From positions 1,296,573-1,360,572 of the forward strand of contig CM066297.1 in assembly GCA_033816765.1 (NCBI GenBank): a stretch of 64,000 nt of DNA, in the 5' to 3' direction. Under the pieces are notes generated by a model. That model made no database searches. It had not been told where the DNA came from and was given only the letters and a program-made list of their open reading frames with translations. This document shows, in pieces, positions 45,201-56,763 of this stretch. Made by a program: the position numbers and the translations under genes. How positions within the stretch are numbered: the stretch's first letter is position 1; each line of letters starts with the position of its first letter. Origin of the DNA: Nothopassalora personata. Its lineage: Eukaryota; Ascomycota; Dothideomycetes; Mycosphaerellales; Mycosphaerellaceae.

Positions 45201-46115
45201 TTATAGCTCGACGGGTGAGTTAATCCTACTCTTAATAAAGATCGCGTAGTAGTAAGACGACTAGTATGTCGCATACTTAGCGTAGGCGCTAAGCGCGAGG
45301 GACGCTAAGGGATAGTGTATAAAGGATAACCTTATGTACTACGGAGACGCGATCGTAGTACCTAGGGATTACGTAATTAGGTCGTATCTAATTCGCATGC
45401 ACTACGACGACGTCCTCGCGGGTTACTTTAGAAGGACTAAGACTAAAGAGCTATTACGACGTAATTATTAGTAGGACTTACTTAGTACGGACGTGAAGTA
45501 ATACGTCCAAGCCTATAGAACCTACTAGGGTTCGAAGGCTAAACGCTATCGACCCTATAGTAGGCTATAACCGCTTCCTAGACCGGAGCGGCCGTAGTAG
45601 GAAATCACTATAGATTTTATTACGGACCTACCTCTAAGTACGCGAGCCGGTTACGTGTATAATGCGATCCTAGTAATAGTCGATCGCTACTTAAAAATGA
45701 GCTTATACATCCCGACGACGAAGACTTACATAGCCGTGGAGCTTACGAGGCTCCTACGAGACGAAGTTATGCGACACTATAGTATCCCGTTAGGCATAGT
45801 AAGCGACCGAGGTCCGGTCTTCACTAGTTAGTTTTAGAGTAACTTCTACTTCGAGGCGCGTGTAAAGCGTAAGCTATCTACGGCCTTTTACCCTTAGACT
45901 AACGGCTAAACTAAGAGGGTAAACTAAACCCTCGAACAATACCTTCGTTATTACTATAGTAACAATTAAACTAAGTAGGCTAAGTAGCTTACAGTTGCTA
46001 AATTCGTAGCTAATAATAGCATCTACCTAATACTACGGATGAGTCCGTTCGAGATAGCGTACAGTTAGCGACCTAAGATTACCCCTATACTAACTAGATC
46101 TCGAGACGAGACCTA
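42300..46115 (+). pseudogene. Gypsy-2 gag-pol, RIPed (part before element D)
   Basis: Gag starts at about 42300 (YRVMYLSGEVSKR). The zinc-knuckle region at about 42880-42925 reads YYRCYKKGYIKTDC. Protease is at about 43150-43390, and RT at about 43790-44340. The RT includes an undamaged 63-codon stretch at 43816-44007 ([18 protein letters not shown]... FTIIDLKDAYYRIPI) and YLDN at 44148. RNase H follows at about 44600-44960. Integrase at about 45400-46080 has ITDLPLSTRAGYVYN, VIVDRY and SDRGPVFT. The 3' end of pol is at 53644-54170, beyond element D. Confidence 0.9.
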
Positions 46116-46120
46116 GGGGG

Positions 46121-46278
46121 TGTAACGGTTCATAGACGTATATATACGAAGTAGCTAGGTACGTAGGAAAGAGGAGCGCGAGGTAGGCCGAGGTCTTATA
46201 CCGAGGCCCCGCGCTAGTGACGCGCGGTCACGTGACCTATATACTAGCTATCTATTCACTAGGGCTAGGGCCGTAACA
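46121..46278 (-). repeat. Element D 3' LTR
   Basis: 158 bp, TGTAACGGTTCATAG...CCGTAACA on the plus strand. It contains the palindromic CGCGCGGTCACGTGACC region also present in the other LTR. Confidence 0.93.
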
Positions 46279-46399
46279 CTACCCCCCCTTTAAAATCGTA
46301 CTTAGTCCCTTAAGCTTTTATTATAGCGTGCGTAAACGCTAAATTATCTTCTATATTACTTAAACTATCTATTTTATTATCTAATCTATCGCGGTAGCT

Positions 46400-49300
46400 A
46401 ACCTAGCCTATACTAGTCGTGATTTCGTGCCTATCGTAGCGATTTACGAACTCCGCGAGAGAGTCCGTTATAGTAGCTATTACCTAGGTCGAGGAAGAGC
46501 TATAGTACCTATTACTATTACATAGTAGCGGTATAGCTATAGTTACTAAGTTAGGGGAAGCGTACTATTCGCATTAACGCTTATCTTATACTTACTAACT
46601 AACGGTTATCTTTCTTAAGACAGTCGCCTACGGGTTATTACATTCGCTACTAGGCGTAGGCTCGTAGTCGTCTACCGAAAGAGCTATAGGCACCTACGCG
46701 ATTAATTCGCGTAGCCCTCCTACAGTTATCGGGTTAGACGTAGCTATTACCGATGCGCTAGTCGTAGTACCTAGTGTAACCTTATTCGGTACATCTATAG
46801 GTACTACCTTATTCGGTATCTACCCTAGCGGAGAACTAAAGCCGGCTAGCCTAGATTTTATAGGATTGTTATAGTAGAAGTCCGTAATAGAGGCGGCGGT
46901 AGTGTCTATCAGTTCTTCTACGGGCTCCTAAGTAGGCTTACTATGTCCTACCCATTTTACTAAGTATTCGTATCGTCGTTCCTTCGGTCGGCCCCGTAGG
47001 GCGGGTTCTCGTAGTAGGAAGCTACGTACGTCTAGCACCTTCTCTACTAGCTATTAGGTACTTATGTTACCGTTATTATCCTCGACCTCGATAGGCTCGG
47101 GTAGTAGTTACACCTACCCGGGCACTAGTTCGTATACGGGTAGTAGTAGGTTCGCGTAGAAACTATTATATAGATTACTTAATAAGCGTAGTAAGTCGAG
47201 CCGATATATGTCGTGTAGCAGTACCTCTATAATAGCGTACGGTCCGGCGTATCGGTAGTTAAGCTTCTTTAAAGGGCGCTTCGTACGCTAGTTACGCGTA
47301 CTAAGGTGCACGAGGTCTCCGACTTCATATCGTAGGGCGATAGTACGGTACTCATTAGCGTATTCTACCTAACTTGCCTATACTATCTCTATCGCGTCCC
47401 TTAGCTTATACCGGAGGTTGGTTATACGCTTCGTAAATGCGTCTACGGATTATGCGTCTAGTCGTTACTTATGTAGGAGTAATTATACGGGGAGATTAAG
47501 CTCTACGTTAGTATATCGCGGGTTCTTACTAATATTCGCTATAAAAGGGCTTATACCCGTTGTTTCTAAAACATAGTCGTTAGCGGTGAATTTAGCGAGC
47601 GGGAGCTAATCTAGCTAGTCGTCCTAGGCGTAGCTAATGTATACGCGGAGGTATTATTCTATTATCTTATTAGTATTCTCACTTTAGCCGTCTATCTCTA
47701 GATAGTACCCTATAGAGATTTTACGCTTAATCTGTAGCAATTTATAAAGCCGGCCCTAAAAAGCTAAAATCCATTATAGGCCACGATCTAAGGTAATCGT
47801 CTTAGGGAGGCCGTGTCGAGAGAAGATGTACTTAATGTAGATATAGGCGATGTATTTAGCCGTCGTTTCGAGTACTAGGATATAATGTCGCTCTTTACCT
47901 AGGCGGTCTATTACCGTTAGACAGTTCTTATAGAATTGACCGTCTACTATGTACCGAGCTCGTAGGAGTTCTATAACGAAGTCTATAGCTACATCGTCCT
48001 ATGTGTCGAAGGGAACGGGCAGTAGCGCTAATAAGCCGTACTACGGCTCGTTATGATTTCTACTATTACGGCAAGTCCGATAGGCGCGCACGAGGGATCG
48101 TATAAAGCGGGTTATCCTTAGCTAGGTGTAGTACCGTAATACTAGTCGTACGGTTATCGTCTTACCTAGGTGGCCTATAGCTAGTGTATCGTAGAAAGCT
48201 TTAACGATGCGAGTACATACTATGTTTCCTTCGTCCTCGGCTAGTTGGATAAAAAGGCTGTAGCCGCCGTGTCTATTCTTAATATAGATTATGCCGTTAA
48301 CTAATAGAGCGTACTTATTATCGATTTTGTTTCTCCGGAGGAGCTTTATAGGCTCGCCGGCTACGAGTTAAGTAGTAGCCTTAACAGCTTCTTCTTATTC
48401 GTAGAGTTTACTAATATCCGTAGCTAGCTCGTTATCAATAACTGCACCTTCGACTTCCGTAGTATAGAGTCGGAGTACTTAGCTAGCGCTTACTAATAGG
48501 AAGTGTTCTAGCTTAAGTAGCACTCGGTCCTATTATACATAGCGTAGATCTAACTTATTATGTAGGATTGCATCCTAAGAGCGTCGTGTAAGGCTGTCTA
48601 GCTTCGTGCCTCGCACGCCTAGGCGGTAGACGATCTTAAAGTGGAATTACGATAGGAACTCGGCCTAACGTACTTATCGCCTATTTAGCTATTTAGAGGA
48701 CATAAAGTATTCGAGGTTCTTATAATCGCTATACACTAAGACTAGTAGGCCGCTTATATCTATTAAATTCTCGAATGTAGCGTCTTTAAAGTCGTCGATG
48801 TCTCTAGCTATAAGCTCTAGTCTCTATTCTTCGAAGGCCTTTACGATCGCTAGTAACTCCTTATCGTAGATATCGTAGTTACATTCCTATAGACTTATCT
48901 TCTTAGATAGGTATGCGACTAGCCGGAGGATATCGTTCTCGTTAAATTGTAATAGGACTACGGCCGTAACGAAATCGCTAGCATCTATCTTAAGGACTAT
49001 CCTTCGTCTAGGGATAAACATAGCTAATACGGTCCCTTTAGTATCCGTAAATGCCTACTTAAGTCTATTAAAAGCTCGCTAACATTCCGTAGTCTAGTTC
49101 TAAGGGGTGTCTTTCTTAGTAAGGCGTACTAAAGGAAGTACTATCTTACTGTAGTCCTTAATAAAGCGTCGATAGAATCCGGAGAACCTATTAAATGTAA
49201 GAACATCTTTCACGTTCATCGGCGTTCCCTAATCGCGGATTGCCTATACCTTAGCTAGGTCTATAGACACGCCGTCTTTACCGATAATTAGCCTAAGGTA

Positions 49301-51000
49301 CTTCGTGGACTATGTGTAAAACTCGCATTTTATAATGTCTAGCTATAAGCTAGCATCGCCGCACTTACGAAGCACTTTCTTAACGTACTCGATATGCTCC
49401 TCGAGGGTGTCGCTAAAGATAAGGATGTTATCGAGGTAGGCTAATGCAAAATCATCTAGGAACTCTCTTAGCGTGTTATTAATGTATAACTAGAAGATAC
49501 CGGGTGCGTTACATAGTCCGAAAGGCATAACGAGACACTCGAACTGCCCGTACCGTGTTGTAAAGGCGGTTAGCCATTCTAATCCTTCGGCTATCCGTAT
49601 ACGATTAAATGCTACAATTACATTAAGTTTAGTAAAGTATTTCTTCCCTACAATACGGTTAAGTATATCTTACATTAGGGGTATAGGATACCTTAACTTA
49701 ATAGTGCGTTTATTTACGCCTCGGTAGTCGATATAAACCCGTAGTCCGCCGCCTAGTTTCTTAACAATAAGTACCGGTAAGGATACGTCTACTCTACCCT
49801 AACATAGTCGGATGCCTTTCTACGCGAGCTATTCCTAAACCTAATACGCTATAATCTTATCTTCTTAATTAGACATACGGTAGGGCCTACTAAATGGCGG
49901 TATCGCTCTAGGCTTAAGTTTAATTTCGTAATCGATGCCTAGCCTATATAGCGGCAGCTCCTTCGTATCTTACTTGTTAAAGACGTATACGAATTCGTAA
50001 TATGTTAGTAGTAGGTAGTCCTTTAGGCCGATAGTCTCCTCCTTAATACGTATAAACTTATCAATATCGGCTTAAGTATACATTTTATAAGCGGACAGTG
50101 TTGCACTAGCGCGCTACGTAGCTAGTATAAACGACGCTACTTAAGCATTAAGCCGGTAGATAGTCTTCTCATCGGAGAGCATTCTATAACCTATGTTTAG
50201 GGAATAGGCCGCAACACTTCGTATGTTACGGGCGCTTATAGCGTAGGTAGTAAGTAGGTTGGTAGCCTACATGCTTCTAGGCGGGTCCGGCTAATCTTTA
50301 TCGAAGATTATTATTATATACACTTCGGCGCCCTTTCTCCGTGCTATCCTTACGAATGCCTCGGCGTTAACTTCCTAGATGTCGAGATCGATATCCGGTA
50401 GTGTCGGTACGGTTAGCTTTAGCGGTGATAGTAGCGTAGGCATAGGTTCCTTTCTCCTTATCGGATCTAATAACGAAGGCTCGGGAACGGTTCTATGCTT
50501 CTTCGTTGTCGAGCCGGATATAGTAGTCTAGACCTAATCTCCGTCGCTATCCCGTCCGATAGTAGCTTCTTTATCTTCGACAGTAGCTTAGTAACTACGC
50601 TACTTCGTAACTAGTGTAAAGCTTTACGTCGTAATTATAGGCTCCTATTCTTTATCGTTAACACTCTAAATCTAGACTAGCTTATAATCCTACAGGCAAT
50701 ATTCCTTACAGTGTTCCGAGTCAAGGGTTATAGTACTAGACGCAAAGTAGATGCCTAGTTAATAAGTATCGTGCTAGGGCCTACCGAGTACGATATCGTA
50801 TTTAAGATAGGTAACCTAGAAAGTTCTAGTCTCTCTATGTCCCTTACCGAGGCTAAGTTCTAGACTCGCTCTATATTCGATTATTTAACTAGCTAATGAG
50901 CTATCTACTAACCTAAGGGCTAATGGGTTGTCTAACTTTATTAAGGGTAGGTTATGTTTTTACGTATAGGAGAAGTCGATATACTCGGAGTTAGTACTAA
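46400..51000 (-). pseudogene. Element D pol, RIPed
   Basis: Read on the minus strand: RT at about 49950-49350, with [17 protein letters not shown] and an [10 protein letters not shown] in place of YLDD. RNase H follows at about 49050-48650. Integrase lies at about 48150-47500, with an HHCC-like RTCRNSRNHNEP near 48060 and TVIDRLGKERH near 47910. A chromodomain at about 47040-46900 reads VEKVLDVRSF...YEYLVKWVGHSKPT. A tail of about 450 bp with no domain I know precedes the purine tract. The protease region is near 51000-50700 but poorly defined. Confidence 0.82.
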
Positions 51001-51249
51001 TGTTAGAGAAGGTAAACGTATATTATCTATTCGCTCTCCCTAGAAATATTAGGTGTAAGCCTATAACTAGGTTATGTTCTATGTCTATCATTCTTAGGAC
51101 ATGCGATAACTTTAAGACATGTAATAATAGCTTAAGCCCCTCTAGTAGTAGCTCTACTAGTAGTGACTCTCGTAGTACTCGTAACTCTTCCTTCTTATGT
51201 CCACTTACTTCTACGCTTAAGCAGTGGACTCCGCATTTCCCGGCAGTAC

Positions 51250-53420
51250 GGTAGTACCGCTAATGTTAGCGCCTAGGCAAGCTAGCATCTCGTACTCGAA
51301 GAGCTCGTAGGCACGCTATTGTAGGCGGTGACCGGGCTTACGACACTTCTTATATAAGCCTTTACGAGCGTAACGGACGTTCTCGGCCTCGGTTATAGTC
51401 TCGCTTAAGTCGGTCTTAAATGGCTTAGGACGGTTAGCCTAAGGCTTACGAGTCGGCTTACCGTTATTGTTAGTAGTTCTAGAGCCGGTAGGCTTGTCGT
51501 CGGCCTTATCGTCCTTACCGTCCTTCTTGTCGTTCTTCTTACTATTACCCTTCGGCTTCTTATTACGGGGGTGTAGGGAGTCGAGAATCTTAAAGTCCTC
51601 GTCTACTTAGTAGAGGTTGTCGATTATCTCGGTTAGAGTAGTTAGGCGGTAGGTAAGATGCTTATTAAGGTAGCGTACGGTTAACTTGCGCTAGAGGTTA
51701 TCTATAGCATCTTCTCCCTTTATACTAAGAATGTTAGCGTTCTAGCGCTACTTAGGGAAGAATAACTGGAAGCTGTCCTTACTATCCATCTTAAGGTTGT
51801 ATATACGCTCGCGTGCTCGGCTAACTAGGTTACGGTCTCCGTAGCGATTAGCGAGCTCCTTAGCGAGGTCGTTAATGCCCTTATAGCCCTTCTTATTACT
51901 AGTTATAACGCCGGAGATAGTAGGGATATTCGGTCTAACTAGCTCCTAGGCATTACCCGGAGAGGCGAGTAGATCGTAGACAAACTTTAGCACTACTTTC
52001 GGGTCGCGGAAGATAGTACAGTCGATAATAGTCTCTAGCTCTAAGAAGAACTTCTCGAGCGAGGGTCTAGATGCTTTGCCGTTGACTACTCCGACGAACT
52101 TCTTAGGCTTATCTACGCCGCGCTAAGTCTTAAATGGTTATCTAAGGTCGGCATCGTACTTAACTAGGGACTCGAAGTCGTATACGATCTTACTCTTCTT
52201 CTTAGATCGACGGTAAGTACGGGAGTCGTCTTCTAAATTAGACTCCTCGCCGGATAACTCGTCTAAAGGGTCCGAGTCGTCGGGGTTAGAGCGCTTCTTC
52301 TTAGAAGCCTTCTTACTCTAGGTGTCCTCCTTATCCTTCTTACTATTATCCTTATTACCTTTATTACCCTTGTCGCTATTGTCCTTCGATAGTGCACGAC
52401 CGTCTCGTAATGCGCGGCGGCGTAACATATCGCGTAATAGTAATGTGCGGACTCGGGAGCGGCTACGTCTACGATCCTCGAGCTACTTCTTAAGGTCGTC
52501 GACTTAAGCTTACCAGGAGCTATTTAACGCCTAGATATCGTCTTAGTGACTCTAGGCCTTAGTCTTGTAGGTGTCTAGATCCATTTTAAGTGCCTTAACC
52601 TTATTATCCGTGTCGTTTAGCTAGGTGAGAGCTTCCTTAGCTTTCTTCTTATAGTCGTCCGCTAAGGTAGTAGCAGTTATAAGCTCTTACTAGACTTTAG
52701 TAAGTTCGGATCTCGCCGTGTCTATATCCTTCTTATACGCGTCGCGATGCTTAGCTACATCTTCTCTATTAGCCTTTAGGATGTTATACTCGTTTCGCAT
52801 CTACTATTCGTAACTCTTCTAGCCCGCTAGCTCCTTACCTACCTTACCTAACTAATTATATAGGATCGTCGCTATTTATATTACATTCCGATACTCTTAC
52901 TCTACGCGGCGAAGGATGAAGTAGACGGCGGCTACTACCTAAGGATCTTAGAGTAACTTAAGGAAGGAATCGGCGTCGAGTTAGAGGAGGTTATTAACTA
53001 GGATCCGCTAAGTCTTTATAAGCTATCGCTAGGGTAGTTTGCCTTTATATTCGCCTTCGTCGGTAGCGGTATCGTCCTCGTAGTCGATTACTACGGTAGT
53101 AATACCTTAGTAATCTTATACTTTGTCGTCGCTAAGGAAGTCGTAGAGGTTAAACTTCGCGGGTGGTTCGGTAACTAGTCGCTATAAGTTCTCGAGTTTC
53201 TACTAAACGGCGTTGTCGGTAGCCTATTACTACTCTTATGTCTATCCTTAAGTCTATGTGTTAAATACCGACTCGCGCTATACTACCGGCCGCATTGCTA
53301 GTAGTAAGCATCTCTATCCTATTAGTCGCACTATGTTAGGGTACTTAGCCTTTAGTAATCTCTTACACTAGGAGGTCGCACGTTTTACTATCGTACGTCG
53401 CAATCTCGTATTACGCTTTT
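51250..53420 (-). pseudogene. Element D gag, RIPed
   Basis: On the minus strand a helical N-terminal region (about 52950-52500) is followed by an Arg/Ser segment (RRRSRSRVRTLL) near 52470. Next comes a Lys/Asp low-complexity stretch (DNSDKGNKGNKDNSKKDKED) near 52370-52320. A gag core lies at about 52150-51650 (PSLEKFFLELETIID, KDSFQLFFP, LTEIIDNLY). A basic tail ends with a possible CCHC remnant, KCRKPGHR, near 51340. This order (coiled coil, RS, charged run, gag core) is the same as in the intact protein of element E. Confidence 0.75.
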
Positions 53421-53469
53421 AATGCCTACACTCTTATAGACTCCGTCGTAGCTCTTCTACGGATAGGCG

Positions 53470-53480
53470 ACCTAGCTAAG
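53470..53480 (-). promoter_or_regulatory. Element D predicted self-primer binding site
   Basis: Next to the 5' LTR (minus-strand sense), plus-strand ACCTAGCTA at 53470-53478 is complementary over 9 nt to TAGCTAGGT at 53512-53520 inside the LTR. Confidence 0.6.
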
Positions 53481-53638
53481 TGTAACGGTTTATAGACGTA
53501 TATATACGAAGTAGCTAGGTACGTAGGAAAGAGGAGCGCGAGGTAGGCCGAGGTCTTATACCAAGGCCCCGCGCTAGTAACGCGCGGTCACGTGACCTAC
53601 ATGCTAGCTGTCCATTTACTAGGGCTAGGGCCGTAATA
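53481..53638 (-). repeat. Element D 5' LTR
   Basis: 158 bp, differing from the 3' LTR at about a dozen sites, mostly RIP-type. Confidence 0.93.
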
Positions 53639-53643
53639 GGGGG

Positions 53644-54175
53644 GGAAAGTACTAGTAGCGGTAATAGCTACGAGTCGTATACGAAAACTACGCGCTACAC
53701 TCGAGGAGCGATAGAAGGCTATAGTAGAAAGCTAGGCTCGCTACTATAATAAGACCTACTAAGCTAAGACCTACCGCGTAGGTAACTTAGTCCTATTATT
53801 AACGAAGAACCTTAAGTTAGTAGTACTAAAGAAGAAGATAGGTCCGAAGTTCATCGGCCTATACCGCATTACGGACGCTATCGGTTCGTAGGCGTACCGC
53901 CTAGCGCTACTAGCCGACTTAAGGCTCTATAACGTCTTCTATATCTCTCTCCTCGAGCCGTATATCGGTAGCGATAAGGATAGACCCGTACCCCCTCTAG
54001 CTAATAAGGACGGAGAGTATAAGGTAGAGGTAGTACTAGATAGGCGTAAGCGTAAGGGCAAGCTGCAGTATCTAGTCTAGTAGAAGGACTAGCTAGAGGA
54101 GTATAATAGCTAGGAACCGGCGGAGGGCCTCGCGAATGCGGATCGTATAGTAGCTGACTATAAGGCGTTAAGGAG
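53644..54175 (+). pseudogene. Gypsy-2 pol 3' end with chromodomain, RIPed
   Basis: Resumes the Gypsy-2 pol frame after element D. A GPY/F-like segment (LKKKIGPKFIGLYRI) lies near 53830-53880, and a chromodomain at about 54018-54120 reads YKVEVVLDRRKRKGKLQYLV. It corresponds to 16490-16960 in Gypsy-1 copy 1. Confidence 0.88.
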
Positions 54176-54343
54176 AAGTAAATGAGACTAGCATAGGAGC
54201 ATAGGAGTATAGGAGTACTAGAGCATAAATAAAACTTTTCTTAACTATAAATAAAATAAAAGCTAAAGAGTAGCGCGCCTACTAGGGGCTACGTAGAGTA
54301 GTAGTAGGCGAGGAGCCCGCGAGTAGCGTATAAGGCGAGTGCC

Positions 54344-55049
54344 TCAGTTATCGTCGTCGCGTAGTAACTTAGGTAGGAATACCTAGTCGGTAGCGGTAGT
54401 GTTAATGTTCTACGCCTATAGGAACTAGGACTACGGTTAGTAGGGTACACGTATACGAGGAATATACAACTTACGGCGCGGCCGAGTTCGAATAGCCTAT
54501 TAAGGGCACGGTTCTACTCCTACTAGAGCGCGAGGGCGGCGGTAGTAGTAGCGGCGGCGGGGGCATATATACGGGTCTCCCCGGCACGCTTATACTTATA
54601 GGCATTAAACTGCCTAATAGCCTATAGAGAGGGTTAGCCGAAGTATAGGAGACGTACTAGAGCCCCCCCCGCGAGTAGTAGTCGACTCGTAGAAGCGAAG
54701 TAGCGACTTACCTCCGTAATGTCGTTACCTAGCTAGGTACATAGGCGGATCTACTCTACTAGCTCCTACTACTAGAGGTCTATAGGCGCCTAGCCTATTA
54801 TAGCCGTAAGGAAGTCGCGCTAGGAGCGCGCGGCGCGTAGGCGGCTTACTAGCGAGGCGATAGCGTAGCTAGTATTAGGCGCGCACTTATGTCTATTACG
54901 CCTATAGCGGCCGCACTTCTTTAGGAGCTCGCCGGTAGTAATACTATTACAGTTATCGGCTTCGTCTAGTAAGTAGTTAGTATACGAATCGTAGGCGGCG
55001 CGCGTAGAGACTTACCCTTAACGAAGTATAGGAGGTACCGTATATACAT
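54344..55049 (-). CDS. Antisense four-exon accessory gene of Gypsy-2 (173 aa, RIP-damaged)
   Basis: Minus strand, opposite to pol, between the chromodomain and the 3' LTR. Exons are 55049-55016, 54965-54712, 54621-54475 and 54430-54344: 34+254+147+87 nt, exactly 174 codons with all phases matching. All three introns (50, 90 and 44 nt) start GTAAGT, have a CTAAC branch site (TACTAAC, GCTAAC, ACTAAC) and end TAG. The product has Cys29, Tyr32 (probably a former Cys) and Cys39 in a CX2CX6C-like motif. A predicted coiled coil follows (IASLVSRLRAARS), then AIRQFNAYKYKR, RALNRLFELGRA and an acidic end. Internal TAG/TAA codons are RIP-type. The homologues are 17402-18160 and 40808-41566. The family is unknown to me; half of a Zn2Cys6-like motif is only a resemblance. 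Confidence 0.6.
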
Positions 55050-55557
55050 ATTAATCCTCTACGAGAGCTTAGTAGCGGGCGAGGGCGTTAGTAGCTACGA
55101 GGGGGATACTAGTCGCTTACGACTACTAGGCGTTCTAGGTACGTCGCGTACTAGAGCCGCCTAGCGGCGCTCGTCTTCTAAGGTACTAGTAGTACTATCG
55201 CTACTAATGCTACGGAAGGTAGCGGAGCGGCTAGAGGACGGAGGCGAGTTAGACATAATAATAATAATGCTAGCGAGGCGCTTACGGTAAGGGTACGGTA
55301 CGGGTACGTAGTAGTAGTATAACAGAGGTAGTGCGCTAGGGAACGTACTAGGAGAATAGGGCTAGGTTAGGCTAGAGTTTTATGCCCCTAACTAGCTACG
55401 TCGGTATAGTAACTAAGCCTCACTTACCTACACCTACATAACGATACGTACGTAACCCGTATATAGGCCGTATAGTAACTATAGTTCTAGAAGTACGTAG
55501 GAATCTCTACGTAGTAACTAGCGAGCTAAGGACAGCTCGTACGGGAGGGGAGGCAAT

Positions 55558-55753
55558 TATAAGGGGCAGCCTAGTAGCTAACCCTTACATATAGCCTTAT
55601 ATGTAACATACGGTCGCGACCGGCTACTAAGCCGTACGTGACACGTATACGTACACCTTACGACGCGCGATGCGTCTTAAACAAAAGGTAAGAATTAGTT
55701 TATCTACGACTAGTAGGTCGTAGGCGTACTATACATTACGACATCCCTTAACA
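55558..55753 (+). repeat. Gypsy-2 3' LTR
   Basis: 196 bp, starting TATAAGGGGCAGCC after the purine-rich GGGAGGGGAGGCAAT and ending CCCTTAACA. Confidence 0.93.
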
Positions 55754-55790
55754 CTTTGCTAGCGTGTCTAGTGCGCCGAGCGCGCTAGAC

Positions 55791-56138
55791 TGTTACGGAA
55801 CAGTGTTATCGGTGCAAATGGTTGGACAACGGAGCAGGAAACCAGACGAAGCTGCAGACATGGATGCCTGGGGAGTCACGTGACAGAGCGATCAGGACTG
55901 ATCGGTCCTGATCACTCTTGATCAGTTGATCAGACTCGCTCAGGGCAGAGCAGGACAGATCACGCCAAGACATGGCACTATATAGACGACGCTTCTTTAC
56001 GAGTAGATAGGAGCCTCGTGCTCAACTCATTTTAAGTATACACCATATACTGTTTGGAACCACTACCTTCATAACTGATTGAGACATCCCTGCAAAGATC
56101 CAAGCCCGAGTTGTGATAACGTACAGCGGTTCCTAACA
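55791..56138. mobile_element. Solo LTR, family F, copy 2 (un-RIPed)
   Basis: TGTTACGGAAC...CCTAACA, 348 bp, with TSD TAGAC at 55786-55790 and 56139-56143, inside the 3' region of Gypsy-1 copy 2. Its 3' half is nearly identical to the LTR at 421-739; the 5' halves differ and include repeated TGATCAG-type palindromes at about 55888-55930. Confidence 0.92.
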
Positions 56139-56560
56139 TAGACATCTATGCTCGTAGTACTAGTAATGGTATTAGTAGTACTAATAGGCCCCCTATAAGG
56201 GCCTCCTAGCGGAGCTAGTCTTAAATAGCTTCCTCTAAAGCTATAGTAGTACTAGCGGGTCGCTAGGTAGTCGCTAGCGAGGAGCTAGTAGATCGCTAGT
56301 AGTACGGGTATAGTACGCTACGAGAACGTAGTATAAGGGAAAAAGAAGGAAAAGGAGGGAGAGGGTACGCTTCTTAAACCCTCGAGTTACTTAACCCGGT
56401 AACTACAACTTTATACCTACCTATACTACGATAACGACACGCACGAGACCCGTAGGCGGGTCGTATAGTAACGGAATCTACGAGAAGTAGATAGATTACT
56501 TACATAGAAATCTCCTAAAGCCGCGAGCTAAGGGTAGCTCGGCCTAGAAGGGGAGGCAGT

Positions 56561-56758
56561 TATAAGGGTAGCCTATAGCTAACCCTTACATGTAATACGG
56601 CTATACCCGGCTTAGTATGCCGCACGTGACGCGTATGCGTACACTAGGAGACGCGCACAGCGTCTATAGAAGAAAGTAAGCTTTAGTTTATCTACGATTA
56701 GAAGATTGTAGGCGTGCTATACATTGCGACATCCCCTTGTGGTCTTACGGCCCTAACA
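56561..56758 (+). repeat. Gypsy-1 copy 2 3' LTR
   Basis: 198 bp, starting TATAAGGGTAGCC and ending CCCTAACA, followed by AGTAG. Confidence 0.93.
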
Positions 56759-56763
56759 AGTAG

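Larger units (their letters stand above)
46121..53638 (-). mobile_element. Element D: chromodomain LTR retrotransposon, minus strand, RIPed
   Basis: 158-bp LTRs at 46121-46278 and 53481-53638 with TSD GGGGG (46116-46120 and 53639-53643), inserted in the pol 3' region of Gypsy-2. Coding runs right to left: gag at about 53400-51250, then protease, RT, RNase H, integrase and chromodomain to about 46900, a long pol tail, the purine tract (RC of CTACCCCCCCT), and the 3' LTR. It shares the LTR block GAAAGAGGAGCGCGAGG and the gag layout with element E. Confidence 0.93.
41646..55753 (+). mobile_element. Gypsy-2: chromodomain LTR retrotransposon, RIPed, with element D inside
   Basis: 196-bp LTRs at 41646-41841 and 55558-55753. 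The target duplication is CTTCG (41641-41645) and CTTTG (55754-55758), one base different. It is inserted in the 3' region of Gypsy-1 copy 2, and the uninterrupted site is seen near 18238 in copy 1. It is related to Gypsy-1 in pol (about 80% by eye) but different in LTR and gag. Element D interrupts it between 46120 and 53644, after the integrase region. Confidence 0.95.
35410..56758 (+). mobile_element. Gypsy-1 copy 2, RIPed, disrupted by nested insertions
   Basis: 198-bp LTRs at 35410-35607 and 56561-56758 with the 5-bp duplication AGTAG (35405-35409 and 56759-56763). The body is 35608-41645 and, after Gypsy-2, 55759-56560 with a solo LTR at 55791-56138. Removing the insertions gives an element of about the length of copy 1 with the same order of domains. 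RIP differs site by site from copy 1; for example the RT motif YLDD is intact here. Confidence 0.95.
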
